Positions 34,510-43,414 of a stretch of DNA of 64,000 nucleotides are shown in pieces; the first letter of the stretch is position 1, and each line of letters opens with the position of its first letter. Position numbers and translations under genes: made by a program. The stretch comes from JADKAC01 sp964492065 (GTDB taxonomy: Bacteria; Bacteroidota; Bacteroidia; Chitinophagales; BACL12). Below the pieces are notes generated by a model, which saw nothing but the letters and a program-made list of their open reading frames with translations, had not been told where the DNA came from and made no database searches. The stretch covers positions 62,001 through 126,000 of the forward strand of contig CAZBHH010000001.1 of assembly GCA_964492065.1 (NCBI GenBank). The letters run 5' to 3'.

Positions 34510-35106
34510 TTATGCGTATTGAAAAAAGAAAAATAAATACAGCCACAAGATATCTACAAAATGCCAATAAGTCGCCATCAATTCTACGCCGACTTTCTTA
34601 TCGGGATCCAGATTTTGCATCACGCTGTCAACCGGTGATTTAATCCGGGTAAAGGCGTGAGCGCTAAATATGAGCAATGCAATTACCCCACCTGCAACGT
34701 GAAGAAAATGCGCTCCCGTTATGACGTAAACAAAAGAGCCCGCAATATTGGATGTCAATGTTATTCCACTATGCACCCACTGCTTCCAGGCAAAAATTTG
34801 CATAATCAAAAACAAACTGCCGAGCAAGGTGGTGACGAGTATAAATCCGCGGTATTTGTAGATATTATTTTTTCTGAAACTGGTATAAGCCATGTGCATC
34901 ATCACACTGCTTGCGACAATAATGATGGTGCTGTATGTAAACAACTGCGGAAGTGCCGTCAGCGACCAGTTATTGATACTCCCCTTCTTTACGATATAGG
35001 CGCTGGTGAATGCGGCAAACATCATCACAATCGTAACTATTGCAATCCACAGGTAAAACCTGTTTGGATGAATAATATAACGGCTATGTGAAATTGCTTT
35101 GGGCAT
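34510..35106 (-). CDS. heme-copper oxidase subunit III (second copy)
   Basis: Inner-membrane protein of 198 residues with about five helices. The family features are FYLWIAIVTIVMMFAAFTSAYIV at the start, VITGAHFLHVAGGVIALLIF in the middle and YWHFVDILWLYLFFFFQYA at the end. It is only distantly similar to the neighbouring copy at 33814. Both keep the GxHxxHV and YWHFVD motifs, so both should be assembled with subunit I. It lies 2 bases after ctaB. Confidence 0.88.
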   Translation of the reverse strand: MPKAISHSRYIIHPNRFYLWIAIVTIVMMFAAFTSAYIVKKGSINNWSLTALPQLFTYSTIIIVASSVMMHMAYTSFRKNNIYKYRGFILVTTLLGSLFLIMQIFAWKQWVHSGITLTSNIAGSFVYVITGAHFLHVAGGVIALLIFSAHAFTRIKSPVDSVMQNLDPDKKVGVELMATYWHFVDILWLYLFFFFQYA

Positions 35107-35108
35107 AA

Positions 35109-35999
35109 TTACAATCGGTCAAAAATTAAGGCAATTAAAACGATAGGCAAATACAAGAACGAACCAAACATGAGATTCCTGGCAGACTTCATATCGCACA
35201 ACTGATACAGCCGTACTGCCTGATATAAAAATCCCAACCCGGTTATTGCGATAATAACTGCAGAGATAATACCCGTAAACCCGGCTAAGAGCGGCATTAA
35301 ACTAATGGGTACCAGTATCATCGTGTACATCAATACGTGGAATGCGGATGATCTGCTCTGTCCGGATGCAGAAGGCAGCAAATGGAATCCCGCCCGCTTA
35401 TAATCGTCGAAAGCCACCCAGGCAATAGCCCAGAAATGCGGAAATTGCCACATGAACTGGATGACGAATAATATAATGGCCATTTCGGTAATTGCACCGC
35501 TTGCGGCGGCCCATCCGATTACGGGCGGTATTGCACCCGGGAATGCGCCTACAAATACGGCTATCGGTGAAATTCGCTTTACGGGCGTATAAATAAATGC
35601 GTAGCTGAACAGCGAAAGCGCTCCAAGCAGGGCGCTGAGCGGATTAAACAAAATCCACATGAGAAGGATACCGGAAATGGCCATCACGCCGGCGGCAATA
35701 ACGGCTTCCGTAGTTTGCATTCTGCCTGCGGGCAACGGGCGGTTGGCAGTACGCCCCATCAGCCTGTCGGTTTCTACTTCGATAATCTGGTTCAACGCAT
35801 TCGATGCGGCGGTAATGAGAAAACCCGCCAGCAGGAATAATCCGAAATAGTGCATATTGCCATTTGCAAAAACATAACCCATCCCCGCACTGAAAACGAC
35901 GAGGAAGCTCAGGCGGAATTTGACAAACAGCAGGTAGTCGGTCAGCTTAGACCTGATCCGTGCGGTGAAATCCGATAATATGGCTACTGTGCGTGGCAA
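35109..35999 (-). CDS. ctaB: heme O synthase (protoheme IX farnesyltransferase)
   Basis: UbiA-family inner-membrane prenyltransferase of 296 residues that adds a farnesyl group to heme B to make heme O. About eight or nine helices are visible. The first Asp-rich site is in ALNQIIEVETDRLMGRTANR with RPLPAGRM next to it, and the second is DDYKRAGFHLLP. Heme A synthase (ctaA) is not seen in this window, so whether the oxidase uses heme A or O cannot be decided here. It lies 2 bases after ctaD in the oxidase array. Confidence 0.93.
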   Translation of the reverse strand: MPRTVAILSDFTARIRSKLTDYLLFVKFRLSFLVVFSAGMGYVFANGNMHYFGLFLLAGFLITAASNALNQIIEVETDRLMGRTANRPLPAGRMQTTEAVIAAGVMAISGILLMWILFNPLSALLGALSLFSYAFIYTPVKRISPIAVFVGAFPGAIPPVIGWAAASGAITEMAIILFVIQFMWQFPHFWAIAWVAFDDYKRAGFHLLPSASGQSRSSAFHVLMYTMILVPISLMPLLAGFTGIISAVIIAITGLGFLYQAVRLYQLCDMKSARNLMFGSFLYLPIVLIALIFDRL

Positions 36000-36001
36000 A
36001 A

Positions 36002-37870
36002 TCAGCTGAGATATGTTTCTTCTTCCCTAACTCTGTCCGAATCCGACTCATCGCCGTGTTCTCCCCTGGCAATTTCCGATTTCGACAAGGGTTCGGTTTG
36101 CGGAATAAAATCCCTTCCCCGCTTGCTGTAATCATAGGCCCAGCGATGTACTTCGGGAATTTCTCCCGGCCAGTTGCCATGCCCCGGGCGCAATGGCGTA
36201 GTCCATTCCAATGTATTGGCTTTGTACGGGTTGGATTCCTTCAATTTTCTTCCATACCAAATGCTGTAGAAAAAGTTATAGACAAACAGCAACTGGAATG
36301 CAAATGAAAAGAATGCGGCAATAGAAATAAGTTGATTCAGTTTTGCAAACATGCCGAAGGTATCGAATCCCGCATGGGTGGGATAACGGCGTGGCAACAT
36401 ATACTCGAAGTGCATCGGGTAAAATATCAGGTAGGCACAAATAAGTGTACCCCAGAAATGCACATAACCAAGCGTTTGATTCATATGTCTTCCAAACATT
36501 TTAGGGAACCAGTGATAAATACCGGCAAACATCCCGAAAAATGCGGCGACACCCATCACCAGGTGGAAGTGCGCCACTACAAAATACGTGTCGTGTAATT
36601 CGATGTCAAGCGTTGAGTTGCCGAGAAAAATACCGGTAACGCCTCCCGAAATAAACACCGAGACAAAACCGATAGCAAACAGCATTTGGGGGTTCAGCCG
36701 GATATTCCCTCGCCACAGCGTTGTCAGCCAGTTGAAGACTTTTACCGACGACGGCACTGCAATTATCAGCGTAAATATCATAAATACCGACCCGATAAAT
36801 GGATTCATCCCGGTAACAAACATATGGTGAGCCCAAACGATAAATGATAAGATGGTTATGGCAAACAGCGAGTACACCATTGCCGTATAGCCGAAAATCG
36901 GTTTCCGCGAGTGTACGGATAGTATTTCGGAAACGATACCCATTGCAGGCAAAATAATGATATACACTTCGGGGTGGCCGAGGAACCAGAACAAGTGCTG
37001 ATATAAAATCGGGCTGCCGCCGGCATTCGCCAGCGCTTCACCGCTGATGTAAATCTGGTCGAGGTAAAAACTGGTGCCCAGGTTCCGGTCGAACAACAAC
37101 AGCACCGCTGCGGACAATAATACGGGAAACGAAAGTACACCGATAACCGCAGTTAGCAGAAATGCCCAGATAGGCAGCGGCAGTCGAAACATTTTCATTC
37201 CACGTGTCCGCAAATTAATTACGGTAGTTATATAATTTAATCCGCCGAGTAAAACCGAGATAATAAACAATGCAATACTTATCAGCCAATAATCCATACC
37301 GGCAATACTTCCGCTGGTGGCCTGGGGCAATGCGTTCAATGGCGGGTATGCAGTCCAGCCGCCGGAAGCGGGTCCCGTAGCGAGGAAGAAAGAATAGGCC
37401 ATGATTAACCCGGAGATAAAGAAAAACCAATACGAGAGCATATTTATAAAACCCGAAGCCATATCCCTGGCTCCAATCATCAATGGAATCAGGTAATTGG
37501 AAAACGTACCGCTCAATCCCGCCGTCAATACGAAGAAAATCAGGATGGTGCCGTGCATTGTAATTAACGCATTATAAAACTCGGGCGCTATATGTCCGTC
37601 TTCGGTAATCCATTTTCCCAGGAATGGTTTTAACCAGGTGAGGTCGGCATCCGGGTAACCGAGTTGAATTCGGAATAAAACGGATAAACCACCGCCTACC
37701 AACGCCCAGATAATTCCGGTAATAAGAAATTGTTTAGCTATGACCTTGTGGTCGGTAGAGAAAATATATTTGGTAATGAAACTCTGATGGTGTGCGTGAT
37801 GGCTCTGATCGTGCTCGTGCGCATGTACATCTGTATGCTGCTGTTCCTGAATGGATGTTTCAACTGACAT
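36002..37870 (-). CDS. ctaD: cytochrome c oxidase subunit I
   Basis: Catalytic inner-membrane subunit (622 residues) that reduces oxygen at a heme-CuB centre and pumps protons. Twelve or more helices fit the family. Ligands are visible in ITMHGTILIFF (low-spin heme), FLGHPEVY (CuB His and crosslinked Tyr), VWAHHMFVTGM (CuB) and DTYFVVAHFHLVMG (high-spin and low-spin heme). The Glu in GHPEVY is the D-channel residue, placing it in the A1 class. An unusual feature is a His-rich N terminus with eight histidines in the first 28 residues. It lies between subunit II and ctaB. Confidence 0.96.
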   Translation of the reverse strand: MSVETSIQEQQHTDVHAHEHDQSHHAHHQSFITKYIFSTDHKVIAKQFLITGIIWALVGGGLSVLFRIQLGYPDADLTWLKPFLGKWITEDGHIAPEFYNALITMHGTILIFFVLTAGLSGTFSNYLIPLMIGARDMASGFINMLSYWFFFISGLIMAYSFFLATGPASGGWTAYPPLNALPQATSGSIAGMDYWLISIALFIISVLLGGLNYITTVINLRTRGMKMFRLPLPIWAFLLTAVIGVLSFPVLLSAAVLLLFDRNLGTSFYLDQIYISGEALANAGGSPILYQHLFWFLGHPEVYIIILPAMGIVSEILSVHSRKPIFGYTAMVYSLFAITILSFIVWAHHMFVTGMNPFIGSVFMIFTLIIAVPSSVKVFNWLTTLWRGNIRLNPQMLFAIGFVSVFISGGVTGIFLGNSTLDIELHDTYFVVAHFHLVMGVAAFFGMFAGIYHWFPKMFGRHMNQTLGYVHFWGTLICAYLIFYPMHFEYMLPRRYPTHAGFDTFGMFAKLNQLISIAAFFSFAFQLLFVYNFFYSIWYGRKLKESNPYKANTLEWTTPLRPGHGNWPGEIPEVHRWAYDYSKRGRDFIPQTEPLSKSEIARGEHGDESDSDRVREEETYLS

Positions 37871-37894
37871 TATACATAGAATTTTTAAAATGAA

Positions 37895-39331
37895 TTAATT
37901 GTTCGCTGCAACAGCCTCATCTGAAGTAGTGGCGGTTGAATCGACCTGCTGTTCTGCCGGCGGTACACTTTCCTCTGTTTTTTTAACAGGTGCATCGCCG
38001 CTCAATTTACTGATTTTTAAATTTCCGACAACATTATCCCAGTACGGCACTTGTTCGGAAAGCCATTTTTGATATTCTTCTTCCGTTTCAATTACCATGA
38101 TATATTTCATGGCGCTATGCCCGGTACCGCAAAGTTCGGCACAGGCAACTTCGTAGTTAAAACTCTTCCACATGGGTTCCGTATCGCCGTCCTTCACCTT
38201 TTGCCAGATGGGATTACTGCTAAGTGTCTGACGCATCTCAGCCGTTGTTTGTGTAGGTGTAAATTTAAAGGAAGTAGGCATACCGGGTACGGCATCCATT
38301 TTCACCTTCATGTGCGGCACATTAAAATCGTGGATTACATCCAATGCGGTAATTTTTGCCACCGCTTCTTTATTGACGGGCAGGTGTATTTGAGAGGGCA
38401 TCAGGTCGTCGTAGCCGGCTTTCATCAGTGCAGCATTTGCCGTCATGTATGCCTCGGTATATTTAGCTTGTATCCGTTCGAGGTTTTTTTGCCTCGTGGT
38501 AATATGTTCGTCAATATCTTCCAATTCTTTTGTCAACTTGTCCAGTTCAGCCTTTAAGTCGTCGGCTTTATACCTGTTGGGGCGTTTCTCTAACTGGGTT
38601 TGTACTTCCGCAATCAAGGCGGGCAGTGCCGCTTTTCTCGCTTCCAGGTCGCCGATTTCACCCCTGGTTCCCAAATCGGGGTTGCCGGACAGCAGGGCGA
38701 TTTTATGCTGAATAAATTCACGGGTAACGATACCCACCGGGTTTTCGGGGCAAATGAGATTGTAATCCCGCATACCCAAAACCCCATCGGCTCCCGGATA
38801 GCGCACGCTCCAGAAAAACTGCTGGCCGGTTACCTCAAACACGATAGCTTCGGGCGATGCTTTGGCGGTAATTTTTGTCCAGGACTGCAATCCGAAAAGT
38901 ACAAATCCAGCCAGTACGATTGTGGGTATTACAGTCCAGATTAATTCCAGTTTATTGCTGTGCGCAAAATGGTCGGATATACGGCCTCTGCGATACCTGT
39001 AGATATAGGCAAACGTAAATAATAAAATATTGCAAATTACGAAAACGGCGCCCGTAATCACGAGGGTGAAAATAAACATGCGCTCGATTAACTCTCCGTG
39101 TTCGGAGGCCACTTCAATATTGGTATCCTTAAAATGTCCAAAAGACCAGAAGAAACCAATTGTTCCCAAAACCATAAAAATCAGCAGCCCGATTCCCTGC
39201 AACTTTGTGTTGTGTTCAACATTTTCGTCGCTCTCACCCCGTAACTGGCTCACAATGTCTAATGTGCGGGTAACCTGATACAGTACAATCAGTACCATCG
39301 CAATTGCAATAAAAATTAACCAACCTGTCAT
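37895..39331 (-). CDS. ctaC: cytochrome c oxidase subunit II with long coiled-coil insertion
   Basis: Subunit that takes electrons from cytochrome c through its CuA site. At 478 residues it is well over the usual length. Four helices occupy about 3-20, 45-64, 85-112 and 130-150. The CuA ligands are intact: H334 in DVIHDF, and C397, E399, C401, H405 and M408 in CAELCGTGHSAM. The extra length is mainly residues about 200-312, between FFWSVRYPG and the HDF strand. This insert is rich in Glu, Lys, Leu and Ala with heptads typical of a coiled coil. A low-complexity acidic tail closes the protein. There is no fused cytochrome c domain. It follows ActF in the array. Confidence 0.93.
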   Translation of the reverse strand: MTGWLIFIAIAMVLIVLYQVTRTLDIVSQLRGESDENVEHNTKLQGIGLLIFMVLGTIGFFWSFGHFKDTNIEVASEHGELIERMFIFTLVITGAVFVICNILLFTFAYIYRYRRGRISDHFAHSNKLELIWTVIPTIVLAGFVLFGLQSWTKITAKASPEAIVFEVTGQQFFWSVRYPGADGVLGMRDYNLICPENPVGIVTREFIQHKIALLSGNPDLGTRGEIGDLEARKAALPALIAEVQTQLEKRPNRYKADDLKAELDKLTKELEDIDEHITTRQKNLERIQAKYTEAYMTANAALMKAGYDDLMPSQIHLPVNKEAVAKITALDVIHDFNVPHMKVKMDAVPGMPTSFKFTPTQTTAEMRQTLSSNPIWQKVKDGDTEPMWKSFNYEVACAELCGTGHSAMKYIMVIETEEEYQKWLSEQVPYWDNVVGNLKISKLSGDAPVKKTEESVPPAEQQVDSTATTSDEAVAANN

Positions 39332-39340
39332 TTCTTTAAA

Positions 39341-40711
39341 TTATTGATGATGATCAACACTTTCCCTAAACATTGGGTGATTCACAGGCATCAATGACGC
39401 CTTTGCCAACTCGCTGAATGTGATATATAAAAACATGCCTGTAAATACCAATACCATCCCGATTTCAAAATAACCGATACCCCAATCTGCCCCGATTGTA
39501 AACGGCATAATCATCAAATAGAAATCTATCCAATGGAATATAACCAAAATTACGGAAACCAAAACGAGAACGGCTAAATTTCTCTTTGAATCCCGGCGCA
39601 TCAATACGAGTAACGGCACCAGGAAATTTACGAACATATTCGGTAAAAACAGCAATCCGTATTCATGTTTCATTTCGAGGAACCAGGATGTCTCCTCCGG
39701 GATATTGCTGTACCAGATCAACATAAACTGTGAAAACCACAAATAGGTCCAGAAAATGCTGAATCCAAAAATGTATTTTCCGAGATCGTGTAAATGGTTT
39801 TCATTTAATTGCACCATATACCCCTTATTCTTCAAGTAAATCAGTAGCAATGTCATTGCGCAGAGGCTGCCGACAAACAGCGAAATAAAGTTATACCAGC
39901 CAAACAGGGTGCTGAACCAATGCGGGTCCAGCGACATCACCCAATCCCAGGCCATCATGGAACTGGAAACTGCCCATATCACCAGAAAAACCGCCGACCA
40001 TGTCCTGGTCTTATTATACCATTTTATATCGCCGTCTTTATCCTGTGCCTTCGAAAACTTGCGCAGGTTATAGCCGATAAAAGACCATAACACCAGGTAA
40101 ATCACTGTGCGCAGAATAAAGAACCCGTCGTTGAGATATGCCTTTTTCCCCGCAATGATTTTATCGTAATAGGGATTTAATATTTTGCCGTCGGCATTTG
40201 TTGCTTCTCCATGCGCTTCTTCGCCTGTTGAGGTGAGTATAACCTCGGCATTTTGCAGGTGCATACTGTGTTCGCCGCTTCCGTGTGCTTCGGTGGCATG
40301 CCCGGTGTGTTTTGCTTCATAGGCCTTCAATTCCGCAGAGGTAACATATTCCTGTTTGATAAAATTATCGCTCCAGTGATAGAGGTGATGATAATCAAAG
40401 GCGGTGCCCAACACGATAATTAAAATAAACACGGCGCCGTACTTCGTAAACTGGCTCATCGCTTCGGCGACACGCAACACATTGATATGCCATCCGGCCA
40501 TTGCGATTTGGTGTGCAGTAATAAAAAAAGTGGCAAGTACGGCAATGCCCACAAAATATACGGAGTTCAACAGCAGATTCGCCCAAAAGCGATCCATGGA
40601 AATATGGCCGGTTATCAGCCCTGCAAGCACAGCAATCAAACCGACTCCCATCATTAACAGGAAGGTTTGTTTTTGTTTCTTTGTATATTCAAAAGAGTTT
40701 GAACTGCTCAT
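39341..40711 (-). CDS. actF: alternative complex III subunit ActF
   Basis: Polytopic inner-membrane subunit of the quinol:cytochrome c (or oxidase) oxidoreductase, 456 residues, with about ten helices. Recognised by its place in the act array and by stretches such as GVIYLVLWSFIGYNLR-like and WAVSSSMMAWDWVMSLDPHW, typical of ActF. A loop around residues 130-150 is rich in His (five in about 20 residues). ActF is related to ActC but lacks the conserved quinone-site residues in other species, so its function is structural or in proton movement. It lies 36 bases after actE. Confidence 0.88.
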   Translation of the reverse strand: MSSSNSFEYTKKQKQTFLLMMGVGLIAVLAGLITGHISMDRFWANLLLNSVYFVGIAVLATFFITAHQIAMAGWHINVLRVAEAMSQFTKYGAVFILIIVLGTAFDYHHLYHWSDNFIKQEYVTSAELKAYEAKHTGHATEAHGSGEHSMHLQNAEVILTSTGEEAHGEATNADGKILNPYYDKIIAGKKAYLNDGFFILRTVIYLVLWSFIGYNLRKFSKAQDKDGDIKWYNKTRTWSAVFLVIWAVSSSMMAWDWVMSLDPHWFSTLFGWYNFISLFVGSLCAMTLLLIYLKNKGYMVQLNENHLHDLGKYIFGFSIFWTYLWFSQFMLIWYSNIPEETSWFLEMKHEYGLLFLPNMFVNFLVPLLVLMRRDSKRNLAVLVLVSVILVIFHWIDFYLMIMPFTIGADWGIGYFEIGMVLVFTGMFLYITFSELAKASLMPVNHPMFRESVDHHQ

Positions 40712-40747
40712 CGTGATAAAGTTATTTTCAATCGTTAATTTCTCAAA

Positions 40748-41407
40748 TCAATTTGTAGCGGTTGCTGTATCAGCCGGCACAACCATTCCGTTTGCCATGG
40801 CGTAATCATCCTGCAATTTATTAATATAATGAATTACTTTCCAGCGGTCTTCTTTTGAAATGGCATACGCATAAGAGCCCATTGCATTTTTTCCATAGGT
40901 AATGGAATGATACATCTTACCGTCGGGCATGGCCATATACATGGCATCGAAATAATTCGGCGGTGCGGCTTTATATTTTCCGGATGCGACGATAGTGCCC
41001 TGTCCATCGCCTTTCACGCCATGGCAAATGGCACAATAAATATCGAAGACTACCATTCCGCGGGCGATATTCTCTTCGCTGGCAGGCAACGGGTTCGGAT
41101 CCATGGCCGAGCGCTCGTAATCCTCTAATGAATTGGAATACTCATACGGCAAATTGATATTGGCGAGGGCGGTATCCACTGCGCCGGTCAGCGGATCGCC
41201 ACTGAACGGCACGGTTCCTTCTACGGGCAACATAGCGCCCATACTGTCTTTGAGCAGGTGATTGGGTTCGTACGTTTCATACGCTCGTGAATAAATCATA
41301 TCCCAGGTATAGGAGGTACCCGGGTAGTCGCCACTTGCCTTTTTGCAGGATTGCAGCATTGCCAATGTTAAAGCACCTGCAATAATTACTATGAATAATT
41401 TCTTCAT
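40748..41407 (-). CDS. actE: alternative complex III cytochrome c subunit ActE
   Basis: Membrane-attached cytochrome c of 219 residues. The start at 41407 gives a lipoprotein signal ending MLQSC with lipid on Cys21. One heme-binding motif, CAICH, lies near residue 130, followed by GDGQGTI and a possible distal Met in YMAMPDGKMYHSI or KNAMGSYA. ActE passes electrons out of the complex. It lies 10 bases after actD, and actD overlaps an upstream longer frame, which supports the start chosen here. Confidence 0.9.
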   Translation of the reverse strand: MKKLFIVIIAGALTLAMLQSCKKASGDYPGTSYTWDMIYSRAYETYEPNHLLKDSMGAMLPVEGTVPFSGDPLTGAVDTALANINLPYEYSNSLEDYERSAMDPNPLPASEENIARGMVVFDIYCAICHGVKGDGQGTIVASGKYKAAPPNYFDAMYMAMPDGKMYHSITYGKNAMGSYAYAISKEDRWKVIHYINKLQDDYAMANGMVVPADTATATN

Positions 41408-41417
41408 GCCTGTATTT

Positions 41418-41954
41418 TTATTGTGCATCCAGTTCTTTCTCGTAAACCTCCACTGCGCCGTTCCCCATCAGCACCTGGCGGATTTCCTGTTTTTTATGAT
41501 CCGCTGTCTGTGCATCCAACTCAAAGGTCATTGCAAACATATGGCTGGTAATCCTCTCATCCAGGATTTTCGGCTTCATGCCCGGGGCGAGCCGGTTCAG
41601 ATATAAATACGTCAGCGTCATTCCTACGGCGGAGAACAACACAGTCAATTCGAAGGTAATCGGTATCCATGCCGGCAGTGAGAAATACGGTTTACCGCCG
41701 TAATTAATCGGGTAGTTTACCGTGCTGATCCAGGTAATAAAAACCAAGGCAGTTAGCGTACCTGCAAAACCGAAGATAAACCCGGCGCTGTGCAATTTCG
41801 TCATCCGCAACCCCATGGCATCGTCCAAACCGTGCACGGGGAATGGGGTGAGCACATCGGTAATCTTAAGCCCCTCGGCTCGCACATTCTTTACTGCTTT
41901 CATCAGCACCTGTTCGTCTTCAAACAAACCAAATAATACTTTCTTCGCTGACAT
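41418..41954 (-). CDS. actD: alternative complex III subunit ActD (DUF3341)
   Basis: A 178-residue protein of the DUF3341 family. Its N-terminal part (KVLFGLFEDEQVLMKAVKNV, then ITDVLTPFPVHGLDDAMGLR) is the conserved cytoplasmic-side domain. Two helices follow (about 57-78 and 95-116), and the C-terminal tail contains SHMFAMTFELDA. It carries no cofactor and helps join the membrane subunits. The order between ActC and ActE is the standard one. Confidence 0.92.
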   Translation of the reverse strand: MSAKKVLFGLFEDEQVLMKAVKNVRAEGLKITDVLTPFPVHGLDDAMGLRMTKLHSAGFIFGFAGTLTALVFITWISTVNYPINYGGKPYFSLPAWIPITFELTVLFSAVGMTLTYLYLNRLAPGMKPKILDERITSHMFAMTFELDAQTADHKKQEIRQVLMGNGAVEVYEKELDAQ

Positions 41955-41960
41955 ATTTTG

Positions 41961-43406
41961 TTATTGAGGTTTAATTAATGTTTCAAAATGACCGCCTGCT
42001 CCATGTACACCGGCGTGTTCGTCATGGTGTGCATGTTTGGCGTTTTCTCCAACATATTGATCACCGGCTGTTTTTAAAATGCTCTTCACCTCTGCCAAAG
42101 CCACCACCGGCGCCACTTTGGAGAACAACAGGAACAAGGTCATAAAGAATCCGATTGTACCAGCATAAATGAGTATTTCGACCAGCGTCGGAATATAGTA
42201 CGACCAACTTGAAACCAGGTAATCGCGGTGGATGGAAGTGCCGATGATGACAAAGCGCTCGAACCACATTCCCACGTTGATGATGATAGACATAAAGAAA
42301 GTAAATACCGGGCTTCTGCGCAGTTTTTGCACCCAGAACAGTTGGGGTGAAATCACGTTACAGGTCATCATTGCCCAATATGCCCACCAATAAGGTCCGG
42401 TACTTCTGTTGATAAAAGCGTATTGCTCGTATTGATTTTGAGAATACCATGCGGTAAACAATTCTGTAATATAGGCCACACCTACGATTGAACCGGTGAG
42501 AATAATAATTTTATTCATGGATTCGATATGGCCTATAGTGATATAATCTTCCAAATGAAATACCTTGCGCACCACCAGCATGAGCGTGAGCACCATCGCA
42601 AACCCGGAGAAGATTGCCCCGGCGACAAAATAGGGCGGGAAGATAGTGGTATGCCAGCCCGGAATTACCGATGTGGCAAAGTCAAAGGATACGATGGTAT
42701 GCACTGAAAGTACGAGCGGCGTGGAAAGCCCTGCCAGTACGAGGCCTAAAGATTCAAACCGCTGCCAATGTTTGGCGGAACCCGTCCAGCCGAAACAAAC
42801 GATATTGTATATTTTTTTGCGGAAAGCCGATTTTGCACGATCTCTCACCGTTGCCAGGTCAGGTATTAAGCCGACATACCAGAACAACAGGGAAACCGTA
42901 AAATAGGTGGATATCGCAAATACGTCCCAAAGCAGAGGGGAGTTAAAGTTTGGCCAAAGCGGTCCCCGTGTATTGGGATAGGGAAAAATAAAAAAGGCGA
43001 GCCAGATTCTTCCCATGTGAATGAGCGGAAACAATCCGGCGCACATAACGGCGAAAATTGTCATCGCTTCTGCCGAGCGGTTTACACCGGTACGCCACTT
43101 CTGGCGGAAGATGAGCAGGATGGCCGATATCAAGGTGCCGGCGTGGCCGATACCGATCCACCACACGAAATTGGTGATGTCCCATGCCCAGCCTATTGTC
43201 TTATTGAGCCCCCACAGCCCGATACCGTAGGTAATGGTGAGCCCGATCATGACAAATCCCGTAATGGCCAGCATGCCCATAGCCGTCACTGCCAACATCC
43301 AGGCCTTATTGGGTTTTGCCTCTATCGGTCTGATAATGTCATCCGACATTTGGGCATATGTCTTGTTGCCCGTAATTAGTGGTTCCCGAATTGGTGATAC
43401 AAACAT
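41961..43406 (-). CDS. actC: alternative complex III subunit ActC (NrfD/PsrC family)
   Basis: Inner-membrane quinol-oxidising subunit of 481 residues with about ten helices, of the NrfD/PsrC family. Typical stretches are WAWDITNFVWWIGIGHAGTLISAI, where His and nearby acidic residues line the quinol site, and GPYWWAYWAMMTCNVISPQLFW. The C-terminal tail (about 455-481) has six histidines in under 20 residues. It follows ActB by 8 bases. Quinol oxidation here feeds electrons into the Fe-S chain of ActB and the hemes of ActA and ActE. Confidence 0.93.
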   Translation of the reverse strand: MFVSPIREPLITGNKTYAQMSDDIIRPIEAKPNKAWMLAVTAMGMLAITGFVMIGLTITYGIGLWGLNKTIGWAWDITNFVWWIGIGHAGTLISAILLIFRQKWRTGVNRSAEAMTIFAVMCAGLFPLIHMGRIWLAFFIFPYPNTRGPLWPNFNSPLLWDVFAISTYFTVSLLFWYVGLIPDLATVRDRAKSAFRKKIYNIVCFGWTGSAKHWQRFESLGLVLAGLSTPLVLSVHTIVSFDFATSVIPGWHTTIFPPYFVAGAIFSGFAMVLTLMLVVRKVFHLEDYITIGHIESMNKIIILTGSIVGVAYITELFTAWYSQNQYEQYAFINRSTGPYWWAYWAMMTCNVISPQLFWVQKLRRSPVFTFFMSIIINVGMWFERFVIIGTSIHRDYLVSSWSYYIPTLVEILIYAGTIGFFMTLFLLFSKVAPVVALAEVKSILKTAGDQYVGENAKHAHHDEHAGVHGAGGHFETLIKPQ

Positions 43407-43414
43407 CTTTCTCG

